Assembly: GCA_947487525.1 (NCBI GenBank)
Contig: CANKWR010000011.1
Span: 1-40,445, forward strand
Direction: 5' to 3'
Source: Bacteroidota bacterium
Lineage (GTDB): Bacteria > Bacteroidota > Bacteroidia > Chitinophagales > Chitinophagaceae
DNA: 40,445 nucleotides
Shown piece after piece: positions 25,529-33,814 of this stretch. The notes under the pieces were generated by a model, which had not been told where the DNA came from, made no database searches, and was given only the letters and a program-made list of their open reading frames with translations. The translations under genes were made by a program, and so were the position numbers. Every line of letters begins with the position of its first letter. Position 1 is the stretch's first letter.

Positions 25529-26323
25529 GTGAATACTTTTCAATCTATTATCATTGCCATCATTGAAGGATTAACTGAATTTTTGCCTATATCAAGTACG
25601 GCTCATATGAGTTTTGCCAATCCCTTATTGGGGATTGACAAGGAAGATGATTTTGTAAAGCTTTTTGAAATCGTGATTCAATTGGCCGCTATTGCAACAG
25701 TAGTGGTCGTGTATTATAAAAAGTTTTTTGACTTTAAAAATCGCAGTTTTTATTTAAAATTAATGGTAGCAGTCACTCCTGCGCTATTTTTTGGAGCCCT
25801 ACTAAAAAAACATATTGATGCTGCATTGGGTAATTTAATGGTGATGGCAATTGTGATGATTGTTGGAGGTATCATTTTATTATTTATAGATAAATTATTT
25901 TCAAATAATCAAGAGGAACCACAGGAATTGTCCTATAAGCAATCCTTTATTGTGGGTTGTTTTCAAGTATTGTCAATATTATTTCCAGGTTTAAGTCGCA
26001 GTGCTGCTACCATCATTGGGGGCATGAGCCAAAAACTTACCCGTAAAACTGCCGCAGAATTTTCATTTTTTTTGGCTGTCCCTACTATGTTGGCCGCTTC
26101 CGCAAAAAGCACATTAGATGTATATAAAGGGAATCATGAAATTTTCAACAGCACCAATTTAACCACTTTGCTTATTGGCGGAATAGTTGCCTTTGTAGTG
26201 GCCCTTTTTACGGTTAAGTTTTTCATTGGATTTGTTCAAAAAAAGGGTTTTGCATTGTTTGGCTGGTACCGTATTGCCCTTGGCACCACGATCATCATTT
26301 TATTGGTTACTAAGATTATATAG
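25529..26323 (+). CDS. uppP: Undecaprenyl-diphosphatase UppP (BacA type)
   Basis: Membrane enzyme that dephosphorylates undecaprenyl diphosphate to recycle the lipid carrier for cell-wall and polysaccharide synthesis; it can confer bacitracin tolerance. 264 residues, GTG start at the expected position (MNTFQSIIIAIIEG). Both catalytic motifs are present: EGLTEFLPISSTAHM near 13-27 and PGLSRSAATIIGG near 152-164, with multiple membrane helices. The terminator just upstream leaves a 25-base leader. Confidence 0.94.
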   Translation: MNTFQSIIIAIIEGLTEFLPISSTAHMSFANPLLGIDKEDDFVKLFEIVIQLAAIATVVVVYYKKFFDFKNRSFYLKLMVAVTPALFFGALLKKHIDAALGNLMVMAIVMIVGGIILLFIDKLFSNNQEEPQELSYKQSFIVGCFQVLSILFPGLSRSAATIIGGMSQKLTRKTAAEFSFFLAVPTMLAASAKSTLDVYKGNHEIFNSTNLTTLLIGGIVAFVVALFTVKFFIGFVQKKGFALFGWYRIALGTTIIILLVTKII

Positions 26324-26332
26324 CCGTTTTGT

Positions 26333-26364
26333 ATTTATTTGTATATTTAAGATTACAAATAAAT
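26333..26364. promoter_or_regulatory. Inverted repeat upstream of the UMF1-type transporter
   Basis: ATTTATTTGTA (26333-26343) is the exact reverse complement of TACAAATAAAT (26354-26364), with a 10-base spacer; outer TTGT/ACAA bases extend it with one bulge. It ends four bases before the ATG at 26369, filling nearly the whole 45-base gap. Operator-like, or a stem at the start of the message. Confidence 0.45.
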
Positions 26365-26368
26365 TACA

Positions 26369-27646
26369 ATGCAAACAGCTACTAAAAAAGTAATAAACGG
26401 TTGGGCCATGTATGACTGGGCTAACTCAGTATACAATTTGGTAATTACCTCTACAATATTCCCTGCTTATTATGAAGCAGTAACCAATGGCGAAAAATTG
26501 CCCTTTAATTTATCAAACACTTCCTTATATAACTATGTATTAGCCATTGCATTTGTAATTGTTGCCATCCTTTCCCCTATTTTATCCTCTGTTGCAGATT
26601 ATAGAGGTAATAAAAAACAATTCCTTAAATTCTTTTGCACCATGGGTGCCCTTGCTTGCTCCTCCTTGTATTTTTTTGATAGCAACCATATTACTGGTGG
26701 TCTTATTTCCGTTGTCATTGCTTGTGTTGGATTTTGGAGCAGTTTAGTTTTTTATAACTCTTACTTACCTGAAATTGCAGCGCCAAATGACCGTGATCGT
26801 ATCAGTGCGAAAGGCTTTATGATGGGCTATATTGGCTCTGTTTTATTACAATTAATTTGTTTTGTATTTGTGTTAAAACCTGAATTATTTGGGATTGACA
26901 AAGCCAAAGCTTCTCAAATATCCTTTTTATTGGTAGGCCTTTGGTGGATTGGTTTTGGCTGGTTTGCTATTGGAAGATTGCCCGATAGTAAAGGTGCAGT
27001 TGGAGCGCATAGTAATAATATCATTACGCAGGGTTATAAGGAATTGCATAAAGTATGGTTAGAATTAAAAACCCAGCAAACTTTAAAAAGATTCTTGTTC
27101 TCTTTTTTCTTTTACAATATGGGGGTACAAACAATTATGTTGGCAGCTACTTTATATGGAAAAAGTGAATTGAAAATCCAAACTGAAAATTTAATCATTG
27201 CCATACTTATCATACAAATTGTGGCCATTCCGGGTGCCAATTTGATGGCTAAAATGGCCAGCAAGCGGGGTAATTTTAATACTTTAATGGTGGCGGTTGT
27301 CATTTGGATTGGGGGCTGTATAGTGGGCTACTATTTGCCTGCAGGAGAAAATGTTCCATTTTATACATTGGCAGTGATTGTTGGTTTTGTAATGGGGGGC
27401 ATCCAATCGGTAAGTCGAAGCACTTATTCTAAATTAATGCCAGTAACCAAGGACACTACTAGCTACTTTAGTTTTTTTGATGTGACTGAAAAAATCGCCA
27501 TTGTGATTGGCATGTTTAGCTTTGGCTTTATCAACCAAATAACGGGTTCTCAACGCAATTCAGTATTGGCTTTGGGCATTTTCTTTGTAGTAGGATTTAT
27601 TTTATTGTATCGCACATCAAAATTAGATAAACATGCAACTGTTTAG
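26369..27646 (+). CDS. UMF1/Atg22-type MFS transporter
   Basis: 425 residues, about 12 membrane segments, opening with VINGWAMYDWANSVYNLVITSTIFPAYY, the signature of the UMF1 family of major facilitator proteins (related to vacuolar Atg22 amino-acid effluxers). Further family features are the SVADYRGNKKQF loop, FYNSYLPEIA and GGIQSVSRSTYSKLMP. The substrate is unknown; efflux of small metabolites is the family guess. Its end overlaps the next gene by 14 bases, so the two are co-translated. A palindrome occupies the short upstream gap. Confidence 0.87.
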   Translation: MQTATKKVINGWAMYDWANSVYNLVITSTIFPAYYEAVTNGEKLPFNLSNTSLYNYVLAIAFVIVAILSPILSSVADYRGNKKQFLKFFCTMGALACSSLYFFDSNHITGGLISVVIACVGFWSSLVFYNSYLPEIAAPNDRDRISAKGFMMGYIGSVLLQLICFVFVLKPELFGIDKAKASQISFLLVGLWWIGFGWFAIGRLPDSKGAVGAHSNNIITQGYKELHKVWLELKTQQTLKRFLFSFFFYNMGVQTIMLAATLYGKSELKIQTENLIIAILIIQIVAIPGANLMAKMASKRGNFNTLMVAVVIWIGGCIVGYYLPAGENVPFYTLAVIVGFVMGGIQSVSRSTYSKLMPVTKDTTSYFSFFDVTEKIAIVIGMFSFGFINQITGSQRNSVLALGIFFVVGFILLYRTSKLDKHATV

Positions 27647-28502
27647 TATTGAAACTGGAAATTTTAAATTAGATGGAGGTGCCATGTTTGGTGTGGTGCC
27701 AAAGTCGATATGGCAAAAATTAAATCCAGCAGACGAAAATAATTTATGTACCTGGGCATTAAGATGTTTACTCATCATTGATGGAAATCGTAAAATACTA
27801 GTAGATACGGGTATGGGAAGCAAACAGGATGAAAAGTTTTTTAGTCATTACCAACCCAGCAATACCGTTTCAATTAAAGATGCCTTGCAAAATTGTCATA
27901 TACATTTTTCCGAAATAACCGATGTGTTGTTAACCCATTTGCATTTTGACCATGTAGGTGGTGCTATTGAAAGCAAGGATGGAACATTATCCGCTGTGTT
28001 TCCAAATGCGACCTATTGGGTAAGTGAGTCCCAATGGAATTTAGCCATGCATCCAAACAAAAGAGAAAAGGCTTCCTTCTTGAAAGAAAATATCCTCCCC
28101 TTGCAGGAATCTGGGCAACTAAAAACCATTACCCTGCCCAAATACGCTAGCAGTGCACAATTACAAGAAATATATTTTAGCGAAAATGTAAGCTGTTTCG
28201 TGGTCAATGGACATACCGAGGGAATGTTATTGCCTAAAATAAATTACAAAGGAAAAACCATCGTGTATATGGCGGACTTATTTCCCAGTGTCGGACATTT
28301 ACCATTGCCTTATGTAATGGGGTATGACATGCAACCCTTGGTTACTTTAAATGAAAAAGATGTTTTTTTACAAGAAGCAATTAAAAATAATTACACGTTA
28401 TTTTTTGAACATGACCCTGTCAACGAATGTTGTAGCTTACAAGAAACGCCCAAGGGTGTAAGATGTCTCGAAAGTTTCAGCCTATCCCAATGGATGCAAT
28501 AA
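27633..28502 (+). CDS. MBL-fold metallohydrolase
   Basis: 289 residues. Metallo-beta-lactamase fold with the first metal cluster THLHFDHVGGA (HxHxDH), a later FVVNGHTEG histidine, YMADLFPSVGH, and a final FEHDP histidine. The pattern resembles quorum-quenching-lactonase-like or related hydrolases; the substrate cannot be named. The start at 27633 lies inside the end of the UMF1 gene (14-base overlap in another frame), suggesting a functional pairing with that transporter. Confidence 0.82.
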   Translation: MQLFSIETGNFKLDGGAMFGVVPKSIWQKLNPADENNLCTWALRCLLIIDGNRKILVDTGMGSKQDEKFFSHYQPSNTVSIKDALQNCHIHFSEITDVLLTHLHFDHVGGAIESKDGTLSAVFPNATYWVSESQWNLAMHPNKREKASFLKENILPLQESGQLKTITLPKYASSAQLQEIYFSENVSCFVVNGHTEGMLLPKINYKGKTIVYMADLFPSVGHLPLPYVMGYDMQPLVTLNEKDVFLQEAIKNNYTLFFEHDPVNECCSLQETPKGVRCLESFSLSQWMQ

Positions 28503-28520
28503 ATACTTCTATTTCAAAAA

Positions 28521-29315
28521 CTATTTTGACACTAAGGCATTAAGGGGATACCTTAAATTTTCGAATCCCACCATATCAACTTTAATGCTTCCAACAATAA
28601 TGGGTGTTTCAATTCTAACAGGAATGTGGTTTTCGTCATCGGTTACCCAAACAACCATTTTTTCTCCACCACTGAATACGGCACCCTTTACCAATAAAGG
28701 GGCTATTTTGATTACCTTGAATTTGCCATATTTAGTAGTAATTACGTCTCTACCCAGAAACTTGAAATAGGAAGGATACAGGTCTTTATCCAAAAAAAAG
28801 TTGAGGTATACTTTATCATTCATTTGGATGTTCGTGAAATTAATATTTCGAGATGCATAAATGGCACTAATTACATCATAGGTGCAATCGGCAGTTTTGA
28901 AAACACCTGGTGTAGTTGAAGTGGTGGCCGTTCTGTTTTTTTGATTAAACTGAATGGACTCTGTTTTATGAAAACTACCCTCATTAATTTGTCTTGTAAA
29001 TTGATAAGGCAATAAAGTTTTAGTATCCACCACACTTTCGTACTTATCCCTTACTTTAAATATCCAATCATACTTGCTATTGGAGGAACCGTTTGCGGTA
29101 AATGTATAGGTACTTGCCCCATTAAAATTACCTGACTGCGTAATAAATTCCGCATTGCCTGCATTTACATAAATTCCAACAACATTGTAATAAATAGTAT
29201 AACGAATCCTTTCGCCCACATTAAAGGAGGTATTGGCCTGATTACAAAGACTCGTTTCTTTTGGACTAAAAAAACTCATTAAGGGCAAAAGTAAATAAAC
29301 CATAAATGCACTCAT
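28521..29315 (-). CDS. DUF3108 domain protein, exported
   Basis: 264 residues with a hydrophobic N terminus (VYLLLPLMSFF) that may be a signal sequence. The body shows the DUF3108 pattern: FNVGERIRYTIYYNVVGIYV near the start, VVDTKTLLPYQFTRQ, KFKVIKIAPLL and WVTDDENHIPVRIETPI. Such proteins are predicted periplasmic beta-rich proteins of unknown function. It follows the YbhN-like gene by 24 bases on the same strand and converges with the MBL gene with an 18-base gap. Confidence 0.8.
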   Translation of the reverse strand: MSAFMVYLLLPLMSFFSPKETSLCNQANTSFNVGERIRYTIYYNVVGIYVNAGNAEFITQSGNFNGASTYTFTANGSSNSKYDWIFKVRDKYESVVDTKTLLPYQFTRQINEGSFHKTESIQFNQKNRTATTSTTPGVFKTADCTYDVISAIYASRNINFTNIQMNDKVYLNFFLDKDLYPSYFKFLGRDVITTKYGKFKVIKIAPLLVKGAVFSGGEKMVVWVTDDENHIPVRIETPIIVGSIKVDMVGFENLRYPLNALVSK

Positions 29316-29339
29316 ACTGCTTTTAATTTATTGGTAAAA

Positions 29340-30281
29340 TTATCGTTTTATTCGGAAACCAAGTAATAAGCTGGTCCCAATAATGGATGGTATTAAAAAA
29401 TTAATCCCCCAAATTATAGAAGATAAGGAAACAATGTTCATTTTATTAGAATAAAATGGTGTTAAAATTATGATGAATAGCTGTCCCCTTACCACCAACT
29501 CACTAAAGCTAAACGTAGGAACAATGCTTAAACATAAAAACAGGATCGCTAAGGAAAGAAATAAGGTTATTAATTCTATTTCCATTTTTAACAAATAGGC
29601 TACATAAAAATACTGCGCAATAAACAGGGCATACTTGCACAAGGACCAGCCTAATAGCTTAATTTTTAGTAGATGATCAATTTGAAGCACATTTAAAAAA
29701 GAAAGTTTTGCGGTCCATTGCCTTTTATAGAAATATAAAACAACCGCAATTAATCCAATAAAGGGGCTCACCCATTTTATCCAAAACAACCAATCAGTAT
29801 TGATACCAGGATATAAAGTGATATTTAAAAATAGCGCTACTACCCCTATAAATATAGTAACCAATAATTGTGCGTAGGAAGTCCAGGCCATTTGCGCTAA
29901 GCCCATTAACTTATTGCCTGCAGAAAGAAACAAGGTCCTACCCGCGTATTCTCCGATTCTATTGGGCGTGAAAAAAGCAAATGCCTGACCAACAAATACA
30001 CTTTTTAGTGAAGTACCCAAATGAATGGGGTTAGTATCTCTAACCACCATTTTCCATTTAATCGCTTCCACCAATATATTCATCAACATCAAAGCAACTA
30101 GCACTAGCCAATCCGAAAATTGTATGGAAATAATTTGGGAATAGAATATTTTTTTAAGTTGCCCCCAATTTTCATTTGCAATGACCTGATAGTAAATAGC
30201 GATTCCACAAATAGCAAATAACAAAAGGCCCACACTTTTTTGAATATAAGAAAGGATCGATGACTGGTTGCCTTTTAACAT
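29340..30281 (-). CDS. YbhN/LPG-synthase-TM-like integral membrane protein
   Basis: Start chosen at ATG 30281 (MLKGNQSSILSYIQK), which avoids overlapping the divergent ruvC gene; 313 residues, with about eight membrane segments. The pattern (a basic start, EAIKWKMVVRDTNPI, FTPNRIGEYAGRTLFL, and a long series of helices) matches the flippase-like/lysylphosphatidylglycerol synthase TM family (YbhN, UPF0104). Whether it moves a lipid or has an unknown role cannot be read from the sequence. Probably one operon with the DUF3108 gene. Confidence 0.75.
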   Translation of the reverse strand: MLKGNQSSILSYIQKSVGLLLFAICGIAIYYQVIANENWGQLKKIFYSQIISIQFSDWLVLVALMLMNILVEAIKWKMVVRDTNPIHLGTSLKSVFVGQAFAFFTPNRIGEYAGRTLFLSAGNKLMGLAQMAWTSYAQLLVTIFIGVVALFLNITLYPGINTDWLFWIKWVSPFIGLIAVVLYFYKRQWTAKLSFLNVLQIDHLLKIKLLGWSLCKYALFIAQYFYVAYLLKMEIELITLFLSLAILFLCLSIVPTFSFSELVVRGQLFIIILTPFYSNKMNIVSLSSIIWGINFLIPSIIGTSLLLGFRIKR

Positions 30282-30327
30282 AATGACAAAGTTCGTAATT
30301 TGAAATGATATCTGTAACTTTATTCCA

Positions 30328-30918
30328 ATGAGTAAGCAACCCATCATTTTAGGCATTGACCCCGGCACGTTAATTTTAGGCTATGCAATATTGAAAGGTG
30401 GTGCAAAACCAAGCTTAATTGAAATGGATGTGTTAAAGCTTAGCAAGGAGAAAGATATTTATGCAAGGCTTCAATTAATCCACGCTAAAATTATTGAACT
30501 CATTAAACAGCATCAGCCCACTGATTTTGCCATAGAAGCTCCTTTTTTTGGAAAGAATGTACAGAGTATGCTAAAATTAGGTCGCGCTCAGGGGGTTGCG
30601 ATTGCTGCCGCCATGCATTTTCAATTGCCTGTTACTGAATATGCGCCAAAAAAAGTAAAGCAGTCCATTACCGGAAACGGCAACGCCGACAAGGATATGG
30701 TTTGGAAAATGCTTGAACAAATATTGGCAATCAAAAAGCAACCAAAATACTTTGATGCTACAGATGCTTTAGGCGTGGCGCTTTGTCATTGGTATCAAAT
30801 GAGTGGACCCATCTTACCCACCATGGCCAAAACAGGCAAGGGTGCAAAACTGGCAAAAAAGTCCAATGGATGGGAGGCCTTTCTTGCCAACAATCCCGGG
30901 AGAGCGCGTGTTAAATAG
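30328..30918 (+). CDS. ruvC: Holliday junction resolvase RuvC
   Basis: Endonuclease that cuts Holliday junctions after RuvAB branch migration, 196 residues. Catalytic carboxylates are visible: Asp11 (LGIDPGT), Glu70 (AIEAPFFGKNVQS) and Asp143/Asp146 (FDATDAL). The C-terminal basic tail is somewhat longer than in E. coli RuvC (173 aa). It ends in TAG. Start at ATG 30328, 46 bases from the divergent YbhN-like gene. A terminator hairpin follows immediately. Confidence 0.94.
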   Translation: MSKQPIILGIDPGTLILGYAILKGGAKPSLIEMDVLKLSKEKDIYARLQLIHAKIIELIKQHQPTDFAIEAPFFGKNVQSMLKLGRAQGVAIAAAMHFQLPVTEYAPKKVKQSITGNGNADKDMVWKMLEQILAIKKQPKYFDATDALGVALCHWYQMSGPILPTMAKTGKGAKLAKKSNGWEAFLANNPGRARVK

Positions 30919-30920
30919 TC

Positions 30921-31090
30921 GTAATTAGTTCAAACTAATTTTTTATTCTTCTCGCGCACATCACGCTGTAATCCTTCAAGTATATTTTACTAAACCTATC
31001 ATTTTTAGTGCACTACAACTAGTGTACTAACCTAATGGTTACGCTATGTACGAAGTTCATCATAAAAAATTAGTTTGAACTCGCTATTAC
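30921..31090. repeat. Inverted-repeat element between ruvC and the HIT gene
   Basis: A 20-base perfect inverted repeat (30927-30946 and 31062-31081) bounds 115 inner bases. GTAAT/ATTAC pairs extend it outward (30921-30925 with 31086-31090, three-base offset). Inside, the arms keep partial complementarity (CTTC, ACAT, GCG and TAA blocks), and the centre is a separate 11-pair hairpin TTAGTGCACTA-CAAC-TAGTGTACTAA (31005-31030, one G-U pair). No coding frame. It could be a MITE-like remnant, a pair of facing terminators or a structured RNA. Confidence 0.6.
30923..30945 (+). terminator. Terminator of ruvC (left arm of the inverted element)
   Basis: AATTAGT-TCAA-ACTAATT followed by TTTTTA, directly after the ruvC stop. 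Most of it (30927-30946) recurs as an exact inverted copy at 31062-31081. Confidence 0.6.
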
Positions 31091-31488
31091 TTTTCTAATT
31101 TACTTACGATTAGTTCCTGGATTGCTTTGAACTCTTCAGTGGACAGCTGGAGTTTGGGATTGGCAAAATTGATGTCGTCTGCGGCATTTATGGGAATAAG
31201 ATGCACATGTGCATGGGGCACTTCGAGTCCTACTGTTACCATACTCACCCTATTACAGGGGAAACTTTGCTCTATTGCCTTTGCAATGGGTTTACTAAAT
31301 TGCATCAACTCATTTAAAAAGTTATCAGGGACATCAAATATTTTATCAACTTCACATTTAGGCACGACCAATACATGCCCCTTTTGCAATGGGAATATAT
31401 CTAAAAAAGCGAAGTACTTTTCAGACTCCGCTATTTTATAAGAAGGTATTTCACCTTGTATGATTTTTGTAAAAATTGTCTTGGTCAT
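31087..31488 (-). CDS. HIT-family nucleotide hydrolase/transferase
   Basis: 133 residues of the histidine-triad superfamily (HINT/Fhit-like). The triad HAHVHLIPI is near residue 93, with FLDIFPLQKGHVLVVPK earlier. Members hydrolyse nucleoside phosphoramidates or dinucleoside polyphosphates; specificity is not evident. Its start codon abuts the greA stop (TAA then ATG), so the two are one transcription unit. Confidence 0.9.
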   Translation of the reverse strand: MTKTIFTKIIQGEIPSYKIAESEKYFAFLDIFPLQKGHVLVVPKCEVDKIFDVPDNFLNELMQFSKPIAKAIEQSFPCNRVSMVTVGLEVPHAHVHLIPINAADDINFANPKLQLSTEEFKAIQELIVSKLEK

Positions 31489-31965
31489 TTAGATTGTTAT
31501 GTTGTCCACTTTAAATTTCATGACACCATTGGGCGTTTGCACTTCGGCAATCTCTCCTATCTTCTTTCCAATTAAACCTTTTCCTATTGGAGAAGATGCG
31601 GAGATTTTACCTGCTTTTAAATCTGCTTCTTTCTCGCCCACTAATTGATAAGTTACTGTTTTTTTAGTCCCCTCATTCGTAATGGTCACTTTAGTTAAAA
31701 TGGTCACTTTACTTGTATCAATTGTTTTGGTGTCTACAATTTTAGCATTTGAAATGGTCGCTTCCAATTGCTTGATTTTTGACTCAAGCATCCCTTGCGC
31801 TTCTTTAGCAGCATCATATTCTGCATTTTCTTTTAAATCCCCTTTTTCTCTTGCTTCCGCAATGGCTCTTGATGCAGCTGGACGATCTACCGACTTTAAT
31901 TTTTGCAACTCCTCACGCATCTTATCAAAAGTCTCCTGGGTAACATATACATTGGTTTCGCTCAT
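31489..31965 (-). CDS. greA: Transcription elongation factor GreA
   Basis: Stimulates RNA polymerase to cleave the backtracked transcript. 158 residues, normal length. An N-terminal coiled coil (TQETFDKMREELQKLKS, LKENAEYDAAKEAQ with the acidic tip residues of the DLxENAEY type) and a C-terminal FKBP-like domain (ASPIGKGLIGKKIGE). A terminator-like hairpin sits in its leader, just after a good -7 element. The HIT gene follows immediately. Confidence 0.95.
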   Translation of the reverse strand: MSETNVYVTQETFDKMREELQKLKSVDRPAASRAIAEAREKGDLKENAEYDAAKEAQGMLESKIKQLEATISNAKIVDTKTIDTSKVTILTKVTITNEGTKKTVTYQLVGEKEADLKAGKISASSPIGKGLIGKKIGEIAEVQTPNGVMKFKVDNITI

Positions 31966-31980
31966 ATCCTTCGTTTTAGA

Positions 31981-32016
31981 TAAAAAAAATACAACGCCAC
32001 TTTGAATGTAGCGTTG
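31981..32016 (-). terminator. Terminator-like hairpin in the greA leader
   Basis: On the minus strand, CAACGC (32016-32011) pairs with GCGTTG (31997-31992), with two more pairs inside a mismatch, then TA and eight T down to 31982. It lies 16 bases upstream of greA. It may end the upstream rsmA-dehydrogenase transcript, or act on transcripts from the element at 32024-32031. Confidence 0.65.
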
Positions 32017-32023
32017 CAGTATA

Positions 32024-32031
32024 CAAAGATA
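32024..32031 (-). promoter_or_regulatory. TAnnTTTG -7 element upstream of greA
   Basis: The minus strand reads TATCTTTG, an exact match to the Bacteroidota -7 consensus. Transcription would begin about 32018-32020, right at the leader hairpin. No clear -33 element is seen. Confidence 0.4.
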
Positions 32032-32074
32032 TTATATTCAAATGAATTTAAAGTATAATTGAAGTTAGATTGGG

Positions 32075-33004
32075 TTAAATAATGGCTAATTTTTCCAAAA
32101 CTACCCTTGCCATTTTATAGTAGGCTTCCTGGCTATACCCCGCAACATGAGGGGTTATAATACAATTGGGGAAGTTCGTTATTGCCTCCAATTGCTGCTT
32201 TTCAGTGGACGAATAGCTGGCTAATTGTTCATTTTCGAGCACATCTAGGCCAATGCCCCTAACCAATTGATTTTGAAGGGCTTTTAATACCGCCTGGGTA
32301 TCGGTGACCGCCCCACGGCAGGTACTGATAAAATAAGGTTGTTTTTTACAAGCACTAAAAAAAGCATCGTTGGCATAGTGAAAAGTAAGTTCCGTCAAGG
32401 GTAAATGAAGGCTAATTACATCGGCCTGATCTTGTATTTCCTGCAAACTTGCTGATTGGATGGTACTCGTTTCAAAAGCTTTTTTATCAATATCATGTGC
32501 CAAAACCCTGACATTAAATCCTTGCAATACTTTAGCAAAAGCAGTACCCGTATTTCCGAATCCAATGATACCCACCGTCTTTCCATTTAATTCATCGGCC
32601 CTGTTGGCATCCCGAATCCACTGCCCTTGTTTAATTTGATCATAGCTACTATGAATACGATTCATTAAACTTAATACCAAACCTAGCGTATGTTCACCAA
32701 CAGCTGTACAATTTCCCTCGGGGCTACTGACACATTGAATGCCAAGGGTATTCGCATAGTCAACATCTATCAATTCCATGCCACTTCCCAATCTTCCCAC
32801 CCACTTTAAATGAGTAGCCTTATCCAAAATAGCTTTGTCAATTTTTAATCGAGTGGTAACAATTAAACCAGTTGCATGATTAATCAGTTCCGTTAACTGA
32901 TCATAACTGATGGCAGGTTCATATATAATTTCAAATCCCTTTTCTTGTAAAGTGGTCATCAAAAAGGGGTGTACAGGTGCGGTAATAATAACGGTGGCTG
33001 CCAT
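32075..33004 (-). CDS. D-isomer-specific 2-hydroxyacid dehydrogenase
   Basis: Start at ATG 33004 ([13 protein letters not shown]), one base after the rsmA stop; an upstream in-frame ATG would overlap rsmA by 38 bases. 309 residues. NAD-binding [14 protein letters not shown], catalytic Arg in [12 protein letters not shown] (family: NTxRG), Glu in the [10 protein letters not shown] stretch, His in ITPHVAGYS. It resembles phosphoglycerate dehydrogenase-like or hydroxypyruvate/glyoxylate reductases; the substrate is not decidable without serA-specific domains. Confidence 0.85.
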   Translation of the reverse strand: MAATVIITAPVHPFLMTTLQEKGFEIIYEPAISYDQLTELINHATGLIVTTRLKIDKAILDKATHLKWVGRLGSGMELIDVDYANTLGIQCVSSPEGNCTAVGEHTLGLVLSLMNRIHSSYDQIKQGQWIRDANRADELNGKTVGIIGFGNTGTAFAKVLQGFNVRVLAHDIDKKAFETSTIQSASLQEIQDQADVISLHLPLTELTFHYANDAFFSACKKQPYFISTCRGAVTDTQAVLKALQNQLVRGIGLDVLENEQLASYSSTEKQQLEAITNFPNCIITPHVAGYSQEAYYKMARVVLEKLAII

Positions 33005-33005
33005 T

Positions 33006-33770
33006 TTATTTTTCGTTATGCATTTTAAAAGTAAGTGCTGCATAATCCTCGTAGGTTAAATTTTCAGCACGCTTTGTAAATATAGGATCTTCCAATTGAG
33101 CAGTGGTGAAATAAGGCTTTAAAGGATTCCGCAGCATTTTTCGTCTTTGTCCAAATGCCATTTTCACAATATGATAAAAACTTTTTTCAGAAGCCATTGA
33201 TGGAAACTGTTCTTTGCGCTTAAACATAATGACGCCACTATTCACTTTAGGGGGTGGATTAAATGCTGCAGGTGGAACATCAAATAAGTAGGTTACATCA
33301 TAAAAAGCTTGTGCCAATACACTTAAAATACCATAGGCTTTTGAATGTGGTTTTGCAGCAATGCGTTCTGCTACTTCTTTTTGAAACATCCCCATCATCA
33401 TGGGCACTTGCTCCTTCCATTCTAAAACCTTAAAAACAATTTGGGTGGATATATTATAGGGAAAATTGCCAACCAAAGTAAATGAATTGTCAAAAGGTAT
33501 TTGAGTATCTAAAAAATCTTCATTAATCAACTTCCCCGCTAAGTCAGGAAAAGTATGTAGTAAATAGTTTACTTTTTCAGTATCCAATTCAATGGCTTTG
33601 AAAGCATCCGTGGGTATTTTATAGATGTACTCGGTTAATGCCCCAGCTCCTGGGCCCACTTCCACCAATCTTTCAATGGGGGATTGCTGCAACACCCCCT
33701 GTATTCTTTCACAAACGGTCTTGTCGATCAAAAAGTGCTGTCCTAGGGACTTTTTTAGCGTGTATTGCAT
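33006..33770 (-). CDS. rsmA: 16S rRNA dimethyladenosine transferase RsmA (KsgA)
   Basis: Dimethylates A1518 and A1519 (E. coli numbering) near the 3' end of 16S rRNA. 254 residues. Motifs: [26 protein letters not shown] (SAM binding), and [12 protein letters not shown] (catalytic NLPY-type motif, here NFPY), with the C-terminal helical lobe ([14 protein letters not shown]). Divergent from pdxA. Confidence 0.95.
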   Translation of the reverse strand: MQYTLKKSLGQHFLIDKTVCERIQGVLQQSPIERLVEVGPGAGALTEYIYKIPTDAFKAIELDTEKVNYLLHTFPDLAGKLINEDFLDTQIPFDNSFTLVGNFPYNISTQIVFKVLEWKEQVPMMMGMFQKEVAERIAAKPHSKAYGILSVLAQAFYDVTYLFDVPPAAFNPPPKVNSGVIMFKRKEQFPSMASEKSFYHIVKMAFGQRRKMLRNPLKPYFTTAQLEDPIFTKRAENLTYEDYAALTFKMHNEK

Positions 33771-33814
33771 GAAGCAAAGTTAGGTTTTTGTGCGTACTTT
33801 TACAGTCTAATAAA

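Noticed and set aside
30921..31090. Integron attC site
   Set aside because: The arms lack the RYYYAAC/GTTRRRY core boxes, and no integrase or gene cassettes are near.
33785..33802. Full -33/-7 promoter for pdxA
   Set aside because: TTTTTG and TACTTTTA are only four bases apart, so they cannot be a -33/-7 pair; at most the second is a lone -7 element.
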